From positions 1-64,000 of the forward strand of contig DASUTC010000077.1 of assembly GCA_036374795.1 (NCBI GenBank): DNA of 64,000 bases, given 5' to 3'. The stretch is from Herpetosiphonaceae bacterium (GTDB taxonomy: Bacteria > Chloroflexota > Chloroflexia > Chloroflexales > Kallotenuaceae). A program made the translations under genes and the position numbers. Positions 17,892-27,007 of the stretch are shown piece by piece (position 1 is the stretch's first letter; each line of letters begins with the position of its first letter). The notes below the pieces were generated by a model. The model worked only from the letters and a program-made list of their open reading frames with translations, had not been told where the DNA came from and ran no database searches.

Positions 17892-18560
17892 ATGTACTCT
17901 TCATTAGCAGAACTTGTGACTCACCGTCGGACGGCGCTGGGCTATACTATGCGCAGCTTAGCCGCTCGTGTCGGTGTTTCTTCCGCCTATATCGCTCACA
18001 TCGAGCATGCACGGATTGCAACACCATCGCCGAATGTGCTCGCCGCGCTGTCGCGCGAGCTGCATGTGAGCGAGGAAACGCTGCTCAGGGCGATCGGCTA
18101 TTTGCGACCGCAGACCGACTCAAACGACCCGGTCGCGCCGATCAAGTCGCTGGCGCGGTTGGTCAAGCAGGCCCGTGAGGCGCGCGGCCTGACCCAGGTT
18201 CAGGTCGATGAGGCGATCGGCATGTCAACCGGCTACACCGGAATGGTCGAAAGTGGGCGGATTACCCGCCCGCGTCCGGAGACGCTGCGGAGGCTGGAGA
18301 TCGTGCTGGGCATACCGCGCGAGGATATGCTCGTGGCAACAGGCGAGCTGGACACGCCCAGCGAAGACACGACGATCATCCTGCAGCGGATCGCAGCGCT
18401 CCCCGATCGGCGGCAGCGCCTGGAGGCCTGGTCGCGGCTGCCGGAGTCGCTGCGCTCTGCCGTGCTGGTGCTGATGCAAGATATGCTGCTGGCTGGCGCG
18501 CAGATCTTACGAGAATCCGCGCAGCCTCACGAGGCGGAAGAAAACGTCCGCTGGGCTTAG
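17892..18560 (+). CDS. Tandem double-XRE transcriptional regulator
   Basis: The protein has 222 residues from ATG 17892; a GTG at 17877 would add five residues. Two HTH_XRE domains lie in series: residues about 1-60 (LVTHRRTALGYTMRSLAARV, VSSAYIAHIEHARIATPSP) and about 78-135 (LVKQAREARGLTQVQVDEAI, MSTGYTGMVESGRITRPRP). The last 80 residues are helical and could mediate dimerisation. Having two HTH units in one chain lets a monomer read a full operator. The ligand and targets are unknown. Confidence 0.82.
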   Translation: MYSSLAELVTHRRTALGYTMRSLAARVGVSSAYIAHIEHARIATPSPNVLAALSRELHVSEETLLRAIGYLRPQTDSNDPVAPIKSLARLVKQAREARGLTQVQVDEAIGMSTGYTGMVESGRITRPRPETLRRLEIVLGIPREDMLVATGELDTPSEDTTIILQRIAALPDRRQRLEAWSRLPESLRSAVLVLMQDMLLAGAQILRESAQPHEAEENVRWA

Positions 18561-18591
18561 CGGATGCTTCAACGAGATTCGCACAGCGTGC

Positions 18592-18597
18592 TACAAT
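18592..18597 (+). promoter_or_regulatory. Extended -10 box for the MOSC gene
   Basis: TGCTACAAT, with the -10 box at 18592-18597, lies 62 nt before ATG 18660. TTCAAC at 18568-18573 is a weak -35 candidate with 18-bp spacing. Confidence 0.4.
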
Positions 18598-18659
18598 CGT
18601 GAGCAGAAGCAGATTACGTATCCATCGTCTGTGTTCTTGTAGCCATTGGTGCGATTCGT

Positions 18660-19085
18660 ATGACACGACAAGCAGAAGTTTGCGGCATCTTTATCTCAAA
18701 AGAGCGTCACACGGGTATGCTGCCGCTGGCCGAGACAGAAATTATTGCAGACTGGGGGCTGAAGGACGATCGCAAGGCGCGAGCCGGTTCTAAACGACAG
18801 GTGTTGCTCATCGACGAAGCAACACTACAATCGGTCGATCTCCAGCCGGGCGACCTCAACGAGAATATCACGATCCGAGGCATGGATGTCAACGCCCTCA
18901 AGCCGGGCCAGCAGGTGCGGGTTGGCGGCGCGCTCCTCGAAGTGACCGGGCCGTGTACAGTCTGTGGTGAGCTAGAGACGGTGCGTGCCGGGCTGAAAGA
19001 GCAACTGCGCGAGCGGCGCGGCACGCTGACCCGTGTGCTGGAGAGCGGCACGGTGCGCCTTGGCGATCCCCTGGCGATCGAGTAA
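18660..19085 (+). CDS. MOSC-domain protein
   Basis: A 141-residue stand-alone MOSC domain. Typical features are the N-terminal ADWGLKDDRKARAGSKRQVL stretch, the PGDLNENITIRGMDVNAL core and the GPCTVCGELE segment, in which Cys99 is the conserved metal-sulfur cysteine and Cys102 is an extra one. MOSC domains carry or accept sulfur for the molybdenum cofactor and bind oxidised substrates in related enzymes. No molybdoenzyme gene is nearby, so the partner cannot be named. Confidence 0.85.
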   Translation: MTRQAEVCGIFISKERHTGMLPLAETEIIADWGLKDDRKARAGSKRQVLLIDEATLQSVDLQPGDLNENITIRGMDVNALKPGQQVRVGGALLEVTGPCTVCGELETVRAGLKEQLRERRGTLTRVLESGTVRLGDPLAIE

Positions 19086-19175
19086 ACTGCGCCTGCTGAG
19101 CGTACGATTCCAGCAGCGCGATCTCCGCTCGGCGTGGGTCGCGAGCGAGATGCTGTTGCTAAAAGGACATCGATC

Positions 19176-20621
19176 ATGAGAGACTTGACGGATCGCGCAC
19201 TCAACACCGCGCAACACCAGGGCGCGTCCCACGCCGATATTCGGGTTGTGCGTCGCCGCAGCGAAGATCTGAGCGTCAAAAACGGCATCGTCGAGGGATT
19301 GGTGCAGGACGAAAGCTACGGCTTCGGGGTGCGTGTGATCGCCAACGGCGCGTGGGGCTTTGCCGCCAGCAGCACGGTGACAGCCGAAGAGATCGATCGC
19401 GTGGCGGCGCAAGCCGTGACAATCGCCAAAGCCAGCGCGCGAGTCGGCAAGCGTCCGGTGGTGCTGGCACCCACGCAGGCGATCCAGGATCGCTATGCCA
19501 CGCCGATCGAGCGCGATCCGTTCAGCGTCTCATTCGACGAAAAGATCGATTACCTGATGCGCGCCAACGACGAGGCGCGGGCCGTGCCGGGGATCGCGAT
19601 CATTCAAGGCAATCTGAGCGCCTGGCGTGAAGAAAAAGTCTTTGCCTCGACCGAGGGCTCGTATATCGAGCAGACGATCACCCAGAGCGGGCTAGGCTTC
19701 GAGACAACGGCGGTCGACGACGACGAGGTTCAGGTGCGGTCGTATCCCAACTCGTTCGGCCACTGGATGGCGCAGGGCTGGGAGCTGACCCGCGAGTACG
19801 ATCTGCCAGCCAACGCCCGGCGCGTGGCGGAGGAGGCTGTGGCGCTGCTGAAGGCTCCGCAATGTCCCTCCGGCGTGATGACGCTGATTCTGGACGGGCC
19901 GCAGACCGCGCTCCAGATTCACGAGTCGTGCGGCCATCCGATCGAGCTGGATCGGGTGCTGGGCATGGAGGCGGCCTTTGCGGGAACGAGCTTCTTGACG
20001 CTCGATAAGCTCAACAGCGGCTATCGCTATGGCTCGGATGTCGTCAATATGACGGCGGACGCGACGCTGCCCGGCGGTCTGGGCACCTTCGGCTACGACG
20101 ACGAGGGCGTGCCCGCGCAGCGCATTGATGTGGTGACGAACGGCATCTTTGGCGGCTACCTGACCGACCGGCAGACGGCGGCGCTGATCGGGATGCCCCG
20201 GTCGGGCGGCTGCTCGCGGGCGGAGGGCTGGAACCGGCTGACGATGATCCGCATGACCAATGTCAACCTGCTGCCGGGCACCTGGACGCTGGACGATCTG
20301 ATCGCCGACACCGACGACGGGCTGTATCTGCTGACTAATCGAAGCTGGTCGATCGACGATAAGCGGCTCAATTTCCAGTTCGGCTGTGAGCTTGCCTACG
20401 AGATCAAGAATGGCAAGCTCGGGCGTATGTTCAAAAATCCAACCTACCAGGGGATGACGCCTCAATTCTGGGGCGCATGCGACGCCGTGTGCAACGCCGA
20501 CCACTGGGTCGTGTGGGGCACGCCCAACTGCGGCAAAGGCCAGCCGATGCAGATCGGCCATACCGGCCACGGTGCCGCGCCCGCCCGCTTCCGTAACATC
20601 AAGGTCGGCGTGATGCGGTAA
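19176..20621 (+). CDS. tldD: TldD-type metalloprotease (TldD/PmbA family)
   Basis: The start is ATG 19176 with AAAAGGA at 19161-19167; an upstream in-frame GTG (19134) has no good ribosome site. The 481-residue protein carries the TldD zinc motif HExxxH as HESCGH (His249, Glu250, His254). It also has the family ends LNFQFGCELAYEIKNGKLGR and CGKGQPMQIGHTGHGAAPAR. TldD works with TldE to trim unfolded or peptide-antibiotic precursors; TldE has the same fold without the HExxxH motif. No tldE is adjacent here. The 3' end of the gene is duplicated directly downstream (20594-20704). Confidence 0.9.
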   Translation: MRDLTDRALNTAQHQGASHADIRVVRRRSEDLSVKNGIVEGLVQDESYGFGVRVIANGAWGFAASSTVTAEEIDRVAAQAVTIAKASARVGKRPVVLAPTQAIQDRYATPIERDPFSVSFDEKIDYLMRANDEARAVPGIAIIQGNLSAWREEKVFASTEGSYIEQTITQSGLGFETTAVDDDEVQVRSYPNSFGHWMAQGWELTREYDLPANARRVAEEAVALLKAPQCPSGVMTLILDGPQTALQIHESCGHPIELDRVLGMEAAFAGTSFLTLDKLNSGYRYGSDVVNMTADATLPGGLGTFGYDDEGVPAQRIDVVTNGIFGGYLTDRQTAALIGMPRSGGCSRAEGWNRLTMIRMTNVNLLPGTWTLDDLIADTDDGLYLLTNRSWSIDDKRLNFQFGCELAYEIKNGKLGRMFKNPTYQGMTPQFWGACDAVCNADHWVVWGTPNCGKGQPMQIGHTGHGAAPARFRNIKVGVMR

Positions 20622-20704
20622 GCAACGCCGCCGTCAGGCCGGGGGTGTGGGGGTCAACCCCCACGAAATAACATCAAGGTCGGCGTGATGCGGTAAGCAA
20701 CGCC
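20594..20704 (+). repeat. 36-bp direct repeat flanking a 39-bp G-rich insert
   Basis: The last codons of tldD plus eight further bases (20594-20629) occur again unchanged at 20669-20704. The 39 bp between (20630-20668) begin with GCCGTCAGGCCGGGGGT, which also occurs at 48482-48498. They also contain a GTGGGGGT/CCCCCAC hairpin. This looks like insertion of a small repeat with duplication of 36 bp, or a slippage event. Confidence 0.85.
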
Positions 20705-20746
20705 TGCTCACTCTTGTACTCGTCCTACTACTGAGCGTAGCCTGCC

Positions 20747-22258
20747 ATGCCGTTGATCTGGTTTTGCATCCTTTTTCTTGTCGGGATCGTCGTCGGCGAT
20801 CATCTGGACCTGCCCGCACAGCCGCTAGCGCTGGTCGCGGGCGCTTCTGTTGCGCTGAGCATCCTCTGGTGGTCGCGGCGCGACATCCGCATGCCGTGCC
20901 TGCTCGTGGCCGCTCTGCTGCTCGGCGCGGCGCGGATTGCCTACGCGCAGCCCGTGACAACCGCGTCGAGCGTGTGGGCGTATGCCGGGCAGAAGGTCGT
21001 CGTGACGGGCGTGGTCGCGCAGCAGCCGGATCGGCGCGAGGATCGCCAGAGCGCGGTGATCGAGGCGGAGGCGCTGACGCTCGACGGCACCACACGCGCG
21101 GTTGCGGGCAGCGTGCTGCTTGGCCTGCCGCCCGTGCCGGAGCTGCGCTACGGCCAGCGTGTGCGGCTGGAAGGCCGCCTGGAGCAGCCAGAGTCGAGCG
21201 GCGATTTCGACTATCGCGGGTATCTGGCGCGGCATGGCGTGTACGCTGTAATGCAAAAGCCTAAGCTGGCGCTGCTGCCCGAGGGCGGCGGATCATGGTG
21301 GCAGCGAACGGCGCTCGGCCTCAACGATCGTTCGCGGACCACAGCGCTGCATCTGATCTCGGAGCCGCACGCCTCGCTGCTTGTGGGCATCCTGCTGGGC
21401 GTGCAATCGACCATTCCTCCAGAGGTGCTGGATGCCTTCTCCGCGACGGGCACCTCGCATATCCTGGTGATCTCAGGCTGGAATATCTCAGTTATTATCG
21501 CCGGGATTGCCGGTCTGCTGGCGCAGTGGGGCGTGAGCCGGAAGCGCGCGGCGCTGATCAGCCTGCCGATGATCGCGCTCTACGTGCTCTTCGTTGGCGC
21601 GACGCCCTCGGTGGTACGCGCGGCGGTCATGGGCAGCCTGGTCGTCGTCGCCACCCTGGTCGATCGCGAGTCGGAAGCCTGGACCAGCCTGCTGGTCGCA
21701 TGCACGGCGATGGCGCTGCATGACCCCAACGTGCTGTGGGATATTGGCTTCCAACTGAGCGCGCTTGCCACCGCCGGGCTATTCGCCTTCGCCCGCCCGA
21801 TCGAAGACGTGCTCTCGGCGCATCGTCCGCTCTCATGGCCCTGGCTGCGCTGGGCGGTCGAGCCGCTGACGGCGACGCTGGCGGCCTCGCTGCTGTCGCT
21901 GCCGATCTTACTCTACCACTTCGGGCGGCTCTCGCTGATCGCGCCGCTCGCCAACGTGCTGATGCTGCCCGCGGTGCCCTACGCGATGCTGACCGGCTCG
22001 ATCGCAACCGTGGCGGGCCTGCTCTGGCTCCCGCTGGGGCAAGTGCTGGCGCTGCTGGCATGGCCCTTCCTGCACTGGCTGATCGTCGTCTCGGCGCTGC
22101 TGGCGCGCGTGCCTGGCGCGTACACCACGTTGCAGCCGTTTTCGATCTGGTGGGTCTGGGGCTACTACACGCTGATCGCGTGCTGGCAGATCTGGCCGCG
22201 CAGCAAGCGCACACCGACGCTCGGCGATGGCGACAGAGCTGGCAGTGTAAGCGCGTAA
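20747..22258 (+). CDS. comEC: ComEC/Rec2-type DNA uptake channel, lacking the beta-lactamase domain
   Basis: A 503-residue membrane protein. Two N-terminal helices are followed by the ComEC N-terminal OB-like DUF4131 region (GVVAQQPDRREDRQSAVIEA ... GDFDYRGYLARHGVYAVMQK). The competence domain comes next with LLVGILLGVQSTIPPEVLDA, FSATGTSHILVISGWNISVI and later helices. The usual C-terminal metallo-beta-lactamase domain (which brings full-length proteins to 700-800 residues) is absent; the gene ends with a short charged tail. ComEC passes single-stranded DNA into the cytosol during transformation. No other competence gene is nearby. Confidence 0.9.
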   Translation: MPLIWFCILFLVGIVVGDHLDLPAQPLALVAGASVALSILWWSRRDIRMPCLLVAALLLGAARIAYAQPVTTASSVWAYAGQKVVVTGVVAQQPDRREDRQSAVIEAEALTLDGTTRAVAGSVLLGLPPVPELRYGQRVRLEGRLEQPESSGDFDYRGYLARHGVYAVMQKPKLALLPEGGGSWWQRTALGLNDRSRTTALHLISEPHASLLVGILLGVQSTIPPEVLDAFSATGTSHILVISGWNISVIIAGIAGLLAQWGVSRKRAALISLPMIALYVLFVGATPSVVRAAVMGSLVVVATLVDRESEAWTSLLVACTAMALHDPNVLWDIGFQLSALATAGLFAFARPIEDVLSAHRPLSWPWLRWAVEPLTATLAASLLSLPILLYHFGRLSLIAPLANVLMLPAVPYAMLTGSIATVAGLLWLPLGQVLALLAWPFLHWLIVVSALLARVPGAYTTLQPFSIWWVWGYYTLIACWQIWPRSKRTPTLGDGDRAGSVSA

Positions 22259-22665
22259 GCACAACTGCTCGGTGCAACAAAGCCTGATGTATTCAAGAGC
22301 ACGCTTGGAACGCGCTGGCTTCAGGCTTCAGAGTGTGAAGCGCGCCAAGCTCATCGCACCGACATCCATCTCTTGATGGTACTTATGTAGCTGGTATCGG
22401 TGGTTCAGGTGACACCACCGGACTATGCTTTTTGACCCCTATCCGAGGAAAAGGTACTGTGTGACACTTACAACCAACTACCCCCATCAGCGGTCCTATC
22501 TAGCTTAGAAAAGAGATAGTGGTTATGCAATGTTTGCATCGAAGCAAACGCTGCACATATCCATGCTGCTATATCGCGCGCCGGTATTGCTGTTAGCCAT
22601 GTGTTGGCCGCGCTACAAGCAGCACAATTGTGATGTTTTAGAGAGCTGCTGTCGAGGAGCAATGA
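22259..22665. other. 407-bp region upstream of the toxin gene
   Basis: No gene is supported. It contains two small hairpins, GCTTCA/TGAAGC near 22324-22345 and CGGTGG/CACCACCG near 22399-22421. It ends with the ribosome site GAGGAG at 22654-22659. No clear promoter pair was found. Composition is A+T-richer than the surrounding genes. Confidence 0.4.
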
Positions 22666-25600
22666 ATGTCCACCTCTGCTGATCATGCTGCCAAGGCTCC
22701 AAAGCCAACGCATTCATCAGCCCCTGCTCCACACCAGAGCGGCGAGTTGGACGCTCCCCAGGCAGAAGCCGCACCTCTTCAACACCCTGTAGCTGCACCA
22801 CCGCCTGCCATTCGCTCTACCAACATGCTGCATTTGCAACGGCGCATCGGCAATCGAGCCGTTCAGCAGATGATCGATACAAAGAAACAGTCGGTGCAGC
22901 AGCGCGCCGAATCTGAATTACGGGCGCGGGCTGGCGCGCTGCTTGGGCAGCAAGCGGCATCTCCTGAGCAGCACGCCGAGGATACTGTTGCTCCATCCGA
23001 GCAGCAGAGTAACGCCGAGCAACACCAGAGCGATCCGAAACCAGAAGCTGCCAGTCAAGCTCCTGCGCCTCAAGAGCAGAGTGGCGAACAATCAAAGCAG
23101 CCAGTACACACAGCAACACCCTCTGCTGCTGAAGCGGCCCCTGCACAGGCATCCGCCACTGGAGTGGTAATGACAGGAGGTGGCGATGCGCATGTCCAGC
23201 GTGTCCTAAATGACCAGTGCCCGCCGCCCGGCCCAGTATTCGGCAACGGTGATCCGCTGGTCATCACACGTTTGCCGGATTGGATGGCACAGCGTACGTG
23301 CGCTTGTGGAGGGATCGCGGATGAAACAGGCGAATGTGAGCAGTGCCGGGAAAAACGGCTAGCCATCCAACGCCAGGCTGTAGCCGGAGCTGAAACAACG
23401 GCGGCCCCTAGTCCCGTCAATAGAGACTTTTCAGCTCATGGACATGGCTCAAATGGACAGGTTGCTGATACAACGCCCCCGGCTGTCCAGCGCTCTCATG
23501 ATCTGGCAGCACCTCCGAACTCAGGTTTACCGGGAGCGAACGGTTCATATCATCGCGAGATAGGTGAGCAGGAGGCTCCAGGTGGCACTGCGACGGAGCT
23601 AACTACTCCTGTAGAAGCAACGGCACAGGAAACCGAGCCAGCCACGGATAAAGGCCCATCCGAAGCAGCGTCTCCATTAGCTGTGCAGGCGCTGACGACC
23701 AGTTCCAATGGTTATGACCCGGCGGCCACTATGCAGCGCACCGCCCGAACAGGCTCGCCGCTAACCACTCCAACCCTCCAGCGGGTCGTCCAGCGCATTG
23801 GGTTAAGCGACTTAAACCCGCTGAATGCCGCTAAGAAATTGGCCGAAGCAGCATTAGGAGCGATTCGCAGTCTGGGCGGCGCGGCCCTGAGCACGGCCCA
23901 GGATCTGGGCAACGCGGCGGTTAGTACTGCCAAGAATGTCGGAAGTTCTGCCTGGAACACCGCCAAGAGCGCGGGGCAAGGGATCTGGAACACCGCCAAG
24001 AGCGCGGGGACGAGTGCCTTGAATCTGGGTAAGAGCCTGGGAACCTCTGCCTGGAACACCGCCAAGAGCGCAGGTCAAGGAGCCTGGAGTACTGCCAAGG
24101 GCCTAGGACAGGGCGCTTGGGATACAGCGAAGCAGGTCGGGAGTGCAGCACGGAGCACCGTTCAAAGTGTTGGGAGCAAAGCCTGGGGCACGATCAAGAA
24201 TGTGAGTGGCAAGGCGCTTGATACGGCGAAAACCCTGGGCGGCAAGGCCGTCGATACGGCGACTAGCCTGACGCAGAAATTTATCGAAACAGTTAAGAAA
24301 GATCCTTGTAGCTATCTCAATCCGATCGTGGGCTTGCGGAACCTGGCCTTCAAGGCGCTTACGCCGGTCGTGAAGAAGGCATGGAACACGGCGAAGGATC
24401 TGGGCGGCAAAGCCTGGAAGCAGGCGAAACAGTTGGGCGGTAGCATGCTCAACACCGCGAAAGACTGGGGTGGCAAAGCGCTCAACACGGCCAAAGGGGC
24501 CGTGAACAAAGCGGTCAGCGGCGCGAAGAACCTGGGCAAGCAGGTGTTGAGCACGGCGAAAGATCTGGGCGGCAAGGCGCTGAGCGGCGCAAAAAATGCT
24601 ATGACGACCGCGCTCAACACCGCCAAGAATCTCGGCACAAAGGCTCTGGGCACAGCCAAGAACCTGGGCCAGAACGTCTTCAACACCGCCAAGAATCTCG
24701 GCAGCAACATGCTCAACACGGCCAAGGGTGCCGCCGATAAGATGCTGGGTCTGGCAAACAACCTGACAGGGGGGATGGCCGGCAAAGTGGCCGGGATGGC
24801 GAACCAAATACTTGGCAAAGCCGCTGGCTTGCTAAGCTTTGTGATGAATATCGCCAAGGGACTGGCCGATAAAGCGCTCGGTGCCGCGAAGAGCCTGACC
24901 AGCAAGGCGCTCTCCACCGCCAAGGACTGGGGCAGTAAAGCGTTCAGCACGGCGAAAGATCTCGGTAGCAAGGCCCTCTCCACCGCTAAAGATTGGGGCG
25001 GCAAAGCCCTCTCCACCGCTAAAGATTGGGGCGGCAAGGCCCTCTCCACCGCTAAAAACCTGGGCAGCAGGGCCTGGAGCACCGCCAAGGATTGGGGCGG
25101 CAAAGCCTGGAATACGGCCAAGGGCTTGGGTAGCAAGGCGCTCTCCACCGCCAAGGACTGGGGCGGCAAAGCCCTCTCCACCGCCAAGAACTGGGGCGGC
25201 AAAGTGCTTGATGTCGCTAAGAAACTGGGCGGCGAGAAGGTCTGGAACACGGCCAAGAGTCTGGGCAATAAGGCCTGGGGAATCGTCAAGAAAGCCGGAC
25301 CGGCGCTGGAATGGGTCGGCGGAAAAGTGGCTTCAGGTATTCAGTGTGCGCTCAAAGCGGTTGGAATTGCGGAACAGCTTACCGGCCTGGTTAATGTCAT
25401 CACCGATTTTGTGCCGATCGTCAGCAATATCAAGGATGGCATCATCGCCATAACGGGGATTAACCCAGTGACCGGTGAGAAGGTCAGCCCGATGGAACGA
25501 GCGATGGCGGCGGCGTTCGCTATTCCCGGAGCGGGCAACGTGCTCAAGCTGATCGGCAAAGGCGGCAAGCTCGCTGCGAAGGGCGTCAAGTATATCGATG

Positions 25601-26370
25601 AAGGCCTGGCGATCGTTGCGGGCATAGTTGGACCGGGTATCATAAAGGCCATCAACGCCATACCGGATGCGCTTCGGGGCGCGAAGTCGGCTGCTGATGA
25701 GTTGCTTGATAATGTGTGGAATGGGATTAAGCAAAAGCTCGGTAAGGGTGGCAAAGATATTAATGTGCCGAGGAGTCAGCATGCCGATGCGCCGCACGCG
25801 CCCAAACAGAAGCTCGATGCCGATAGGCAAAACGGTTATAATAAGCGCGCTGATACTGATGCTGAGAAGCCGTTCTCAGATCGTGAGATGGAGGAGCGGT
25901 ATCAGAAGTATCTTGAGAAGAAACAAAAGAAAGGTGAAGCACCAAGAAATCGTGAGGACTACCAGAAAGCTTATGATTTCTATAATGGTGAGAACAGTGC
26001 CATTGCACGAGGGAATAGATTCAATAGAACAGCGAACGAGGATTATGATTTTCATGAGATTCACCTGGGCAATGGCAAGCGCCTAGACGCTTATATTCCC
26101 GGCAAGGAAATTGTTTCAAGAAAAGCAATTGATTTTGATAACGTGGATGAGTCGACATTCATAAAATATCTACAGGAAATGGAAGCCAAATACAAACCTG
26201 GCACTCCAATAAAATCCACAAAATATGCAGATGATTTTCAACCGGGTACAGTTCTCGAAGGAGAAATGTTCCTTGAAGTGCCAGATACCAACCTAACCAG
26301 TGCAAATTTACAGAAATTCACCAAACTGGCAAGTGAGAGGAATATACAGCTTAAATTCAAGAAGGAGTAG
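22666..26370 (+). CDS. Giant polymorphic toxin: eCIS-type N-terminus, 11-mer helical repeats, REase-like tip
   Basis: A 1,234-residue protein in five parts. (1) Residues 1-380: disordered, Pro/Gln/Ala-rich, with LQRRIGNRAVQQMI at 57-70 and a cysteine cluster (CACGG ... CEQC, about 210-228). Both occur in cargo linked to extracellular contractile injection systems. (2) Residues about 385-880: some 44 copies of an 11-residue unit such as ALSTAKDWGGK, predicting one long amphipathic helix. (3) Residues about 885-1000: pre-toxin region with VITDFVPIVSNIKDGIIAIT and GINPVTGEKVSPMERAMAAA, like PT-TG domains. (4) A charged linker. (5) Residues about 1105-1234: a toxin domain with RGNRFNR, EIHLGNGKRLDAYIPGKEIV and SRK. 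It resembles restriction-endonuclease-fold toxins (Tox-REase-7-like); Glu1131, Asp1141, Glu1148 and Lys1153 are active-site candidates. There is no signal peptide. Two small genes follow as immunity candidates. DUF4157 is absent, and no injection-system genes lie in the window. Confidence 0.8.
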   Translation: MSTSADHAAKAPKPTHSSAPAPHQSGELDAPQAEAAPLQHPVAAPPPAIRSTNMLHLQRRIGNRAVQQMIDTKKQSVQQRAESELRARAGALLGQQAASPEQHAEDTVAPSEQQSNAEQHQSDPKPEAASQAPAPQEQSGEQSKQPVHTATPSAAEAAPAQASATGVVMTGGGDAHVQRVLNDQCPPPGPVFGNGDPLVITRLPDWMAQRTCACGGIADETGECEQCREKRLAIQRQAVAGAETTAAPSPVNRDFSAHGHGSNGQVADTTPPAVQRSHDLAAPPNSGLPGANGSYHREIGEQEAPGGTATELTTPVEATAQETEPATDKGPSEAASPLAVQALTTSSNGYDPAATMQRTARTGSPLTTPTLQRVVQRIGLSDLNPLNAAKKLAEAALGAIRSLGGAALSTAQDLGNAAVSTAKNVGSSAWNTAKSAGQGIWNTAKSAGTSALNLGKSLGTSAWNTAKSAGQGAWSTAKGLGQGAWDTAKQVGSAARSTVQSVGSKAWGTIKNVSGKALDTAKTLGGKAVDTATSLTQKFIETVKKDPCSYLNPIVGLRNLAFKALTPVVKKAWNTAKDLGGKAWKQAKQLGGSMLNTAKDWGGKALNTAKGAVNKAVSGAKNLGKQVLSTAKDLGGKALSGAKNAMTTALNTAKNLGTKALGTAKNLGQNVFNTAKNLGSNMLNTAKGAADKMLGLANNLTGGMAGKVAGMANQILGKAAGLLSFVMNIAKGLADKALGAAKSLTSKALSTAKDWGSKAFSTAKDLGSKALSTAKDWGGKALSTAKDWGGKALSTAKNLGSRAWSTAKDWGGKAWNTAKGLGSKALSTAKDWGGKALSTAKNWGGKVLDVAKKLGGEKVWNTAKSLGNKAWGIVKKAGPALEWVGGKVASGIQCALKAVGIAEQLTGLVNVITDFVPIVSNIKDGIIAITGINPVTGEKVSPMERAMAAAFAIPGAGNVLKLIGKGGKLAAKGVKYIDEGLAIVAGIVGPGIIKAINAIPDALRGAKSAADELLDNVWNGIKQKLGKGGKDINVPRSQHADAPHAPKQKLDADRQNGYNKRADTDAEKPFSDREMEERYQKYLEKKQKKGEAPRNREDYQKAYDFYNGENSAIARGNRFNRTANEDYDFHEIHLGNGKRLDAYIPGKEIVSRKAIDFDNVDESTFIKYLQEMEAKYKPGTPIKSTKYADDFQPGTVLEGEMFLEVPDTNLTSANLQKFTKLASERNIQLKFKKE
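23870..25260 (+). repeat. 33-bp tandem repeats encoding the 11-residue helix units
   Basis: The repeat period is 33 bp throughout. Copies near 24970-25200 are almost identical at DNA level, for example CTCTCCACCGCTAAAGATTG, while those nearer the 5' side are diverged. This points to recent expansion by slippage or recombination at the 3' side. Confidence 0.85.
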
Positions 26371-26456
26371 TTATAGTACTCTGTAATGTAATCCAAGTTT
26401 TTAGAGTTCTCAGGCTCTCTGAAAATTCTACGAATGAAGATTACAGAGCACTCGTG

Positions 26457-26465
26457 TGCTATAAT
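26457..26465 (+). promoter_or_regulatory. Extended -10 promoter of the first immunity candidate
   Basis: TGCTATAAT preceded by TG (TGTGCTATAAT) ends 30 nt before ATG 26496. No -35 element at normal spacing is seen, which fits an extended -10 promoter. It would let immunity genes be expressed apart from the toxin. Confidence 0.6.
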
Positions 26466-26495
26466 AACACTTGTATATGTTGGGAGGAATATATA

Positions 26496-26993
26496 ATGCA
26501 AGCTAAATCGGACTTCATTAAGCTAATTCGGATTCTCTCCAAAATCAATTTTGCAGATCGGTACTATCAGTTTTATGAAATTGGCCGAGATCGACCTGAG
26601 ATGAGCAATTACCAGCAGGATGATCTGATTGAGGTACTGTCAAATACTCCACTTGAGTTTAAGTATGTTAAGAAAGATAAATTCTTTGTCTATAAGGAAA
26701 AACATCAAACTTGTAACCTAACTCTTAAGGTTTCTTTTCAACATTCCCAGGTAGATTGGCTTTTCCATATCGAGACAAAGCAAGGACCAGTTGGAGGTCC
26801 CTATAGTCTGTTGGCACGAGAGTCCAAGCAACTAGATGATCCCGATTTTACTTATTCGCCCCGATCTCCTCGTCCTCACTTTTCAAATCTCGATGAATTG
26901 CAGGAGGCAGTTAATTTTGGTATCTCATTGTTTGAAGATGCTAAGAATGCTGTTTTAGCGCAAGAATGGAATAATGAAGTTAGCAGCGAATGA
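26496..26993 (+). CDS. Putative immunity protein to the preceding toxin
   Basis: The start is ATG 26496 with GGGAGG at 26482-26487, giving 165 residues. It is acidic and without membrane segments or signal peptide. Conserved-looking parts are KVSFQHSQVDWLFHIETKQG, then GPVGGPY, and SPRPHFSNLDELQEAVNFGI near the C-terminus. I do not know a named family. Its place 125 bp after the toxin, low G+C like the toxin tip, small size and own promoter all fit a cytosolic immunity protein that binds the nuclease. That function is inferred from context. Confidence 0.65.
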   Translation: MQAKSDFIKLIRILSKINFADRYYQFYEIGRDRPEMSNYQQDDLIEVLSNTPLEFKYVKKDKFFVYKEKHQTCNLTLKVSFQHSQVDWLFHIETKQGPVGGPYSLLARESKQLDDPDFTYSPRSPRPHFSNLDELQEAVNFGISLFEDAKNAVLAQEWNNEVSSE

Positions 26994-27007
26994 TTTAGAG
27001 GTAGCTC

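Noticed and set aside
17801-18178. TTG-started frame after AAAGGAGG (17780-17787)
   Set aside because: The ribosome-site-like sequence is suggestive, but the frame runs inside the XRE gene in another phase and has no protein-like features.
22666-26370. Interpretation of the giant protein as a LEA desiccation protein or a phage tape measure
   Set aside because: The 11-mers fit, but the N-terminal cargo motif, pre-toxin region, toxin-like tip and following small genes fit a polymorphic toxin better, and no phage genes are nearby.
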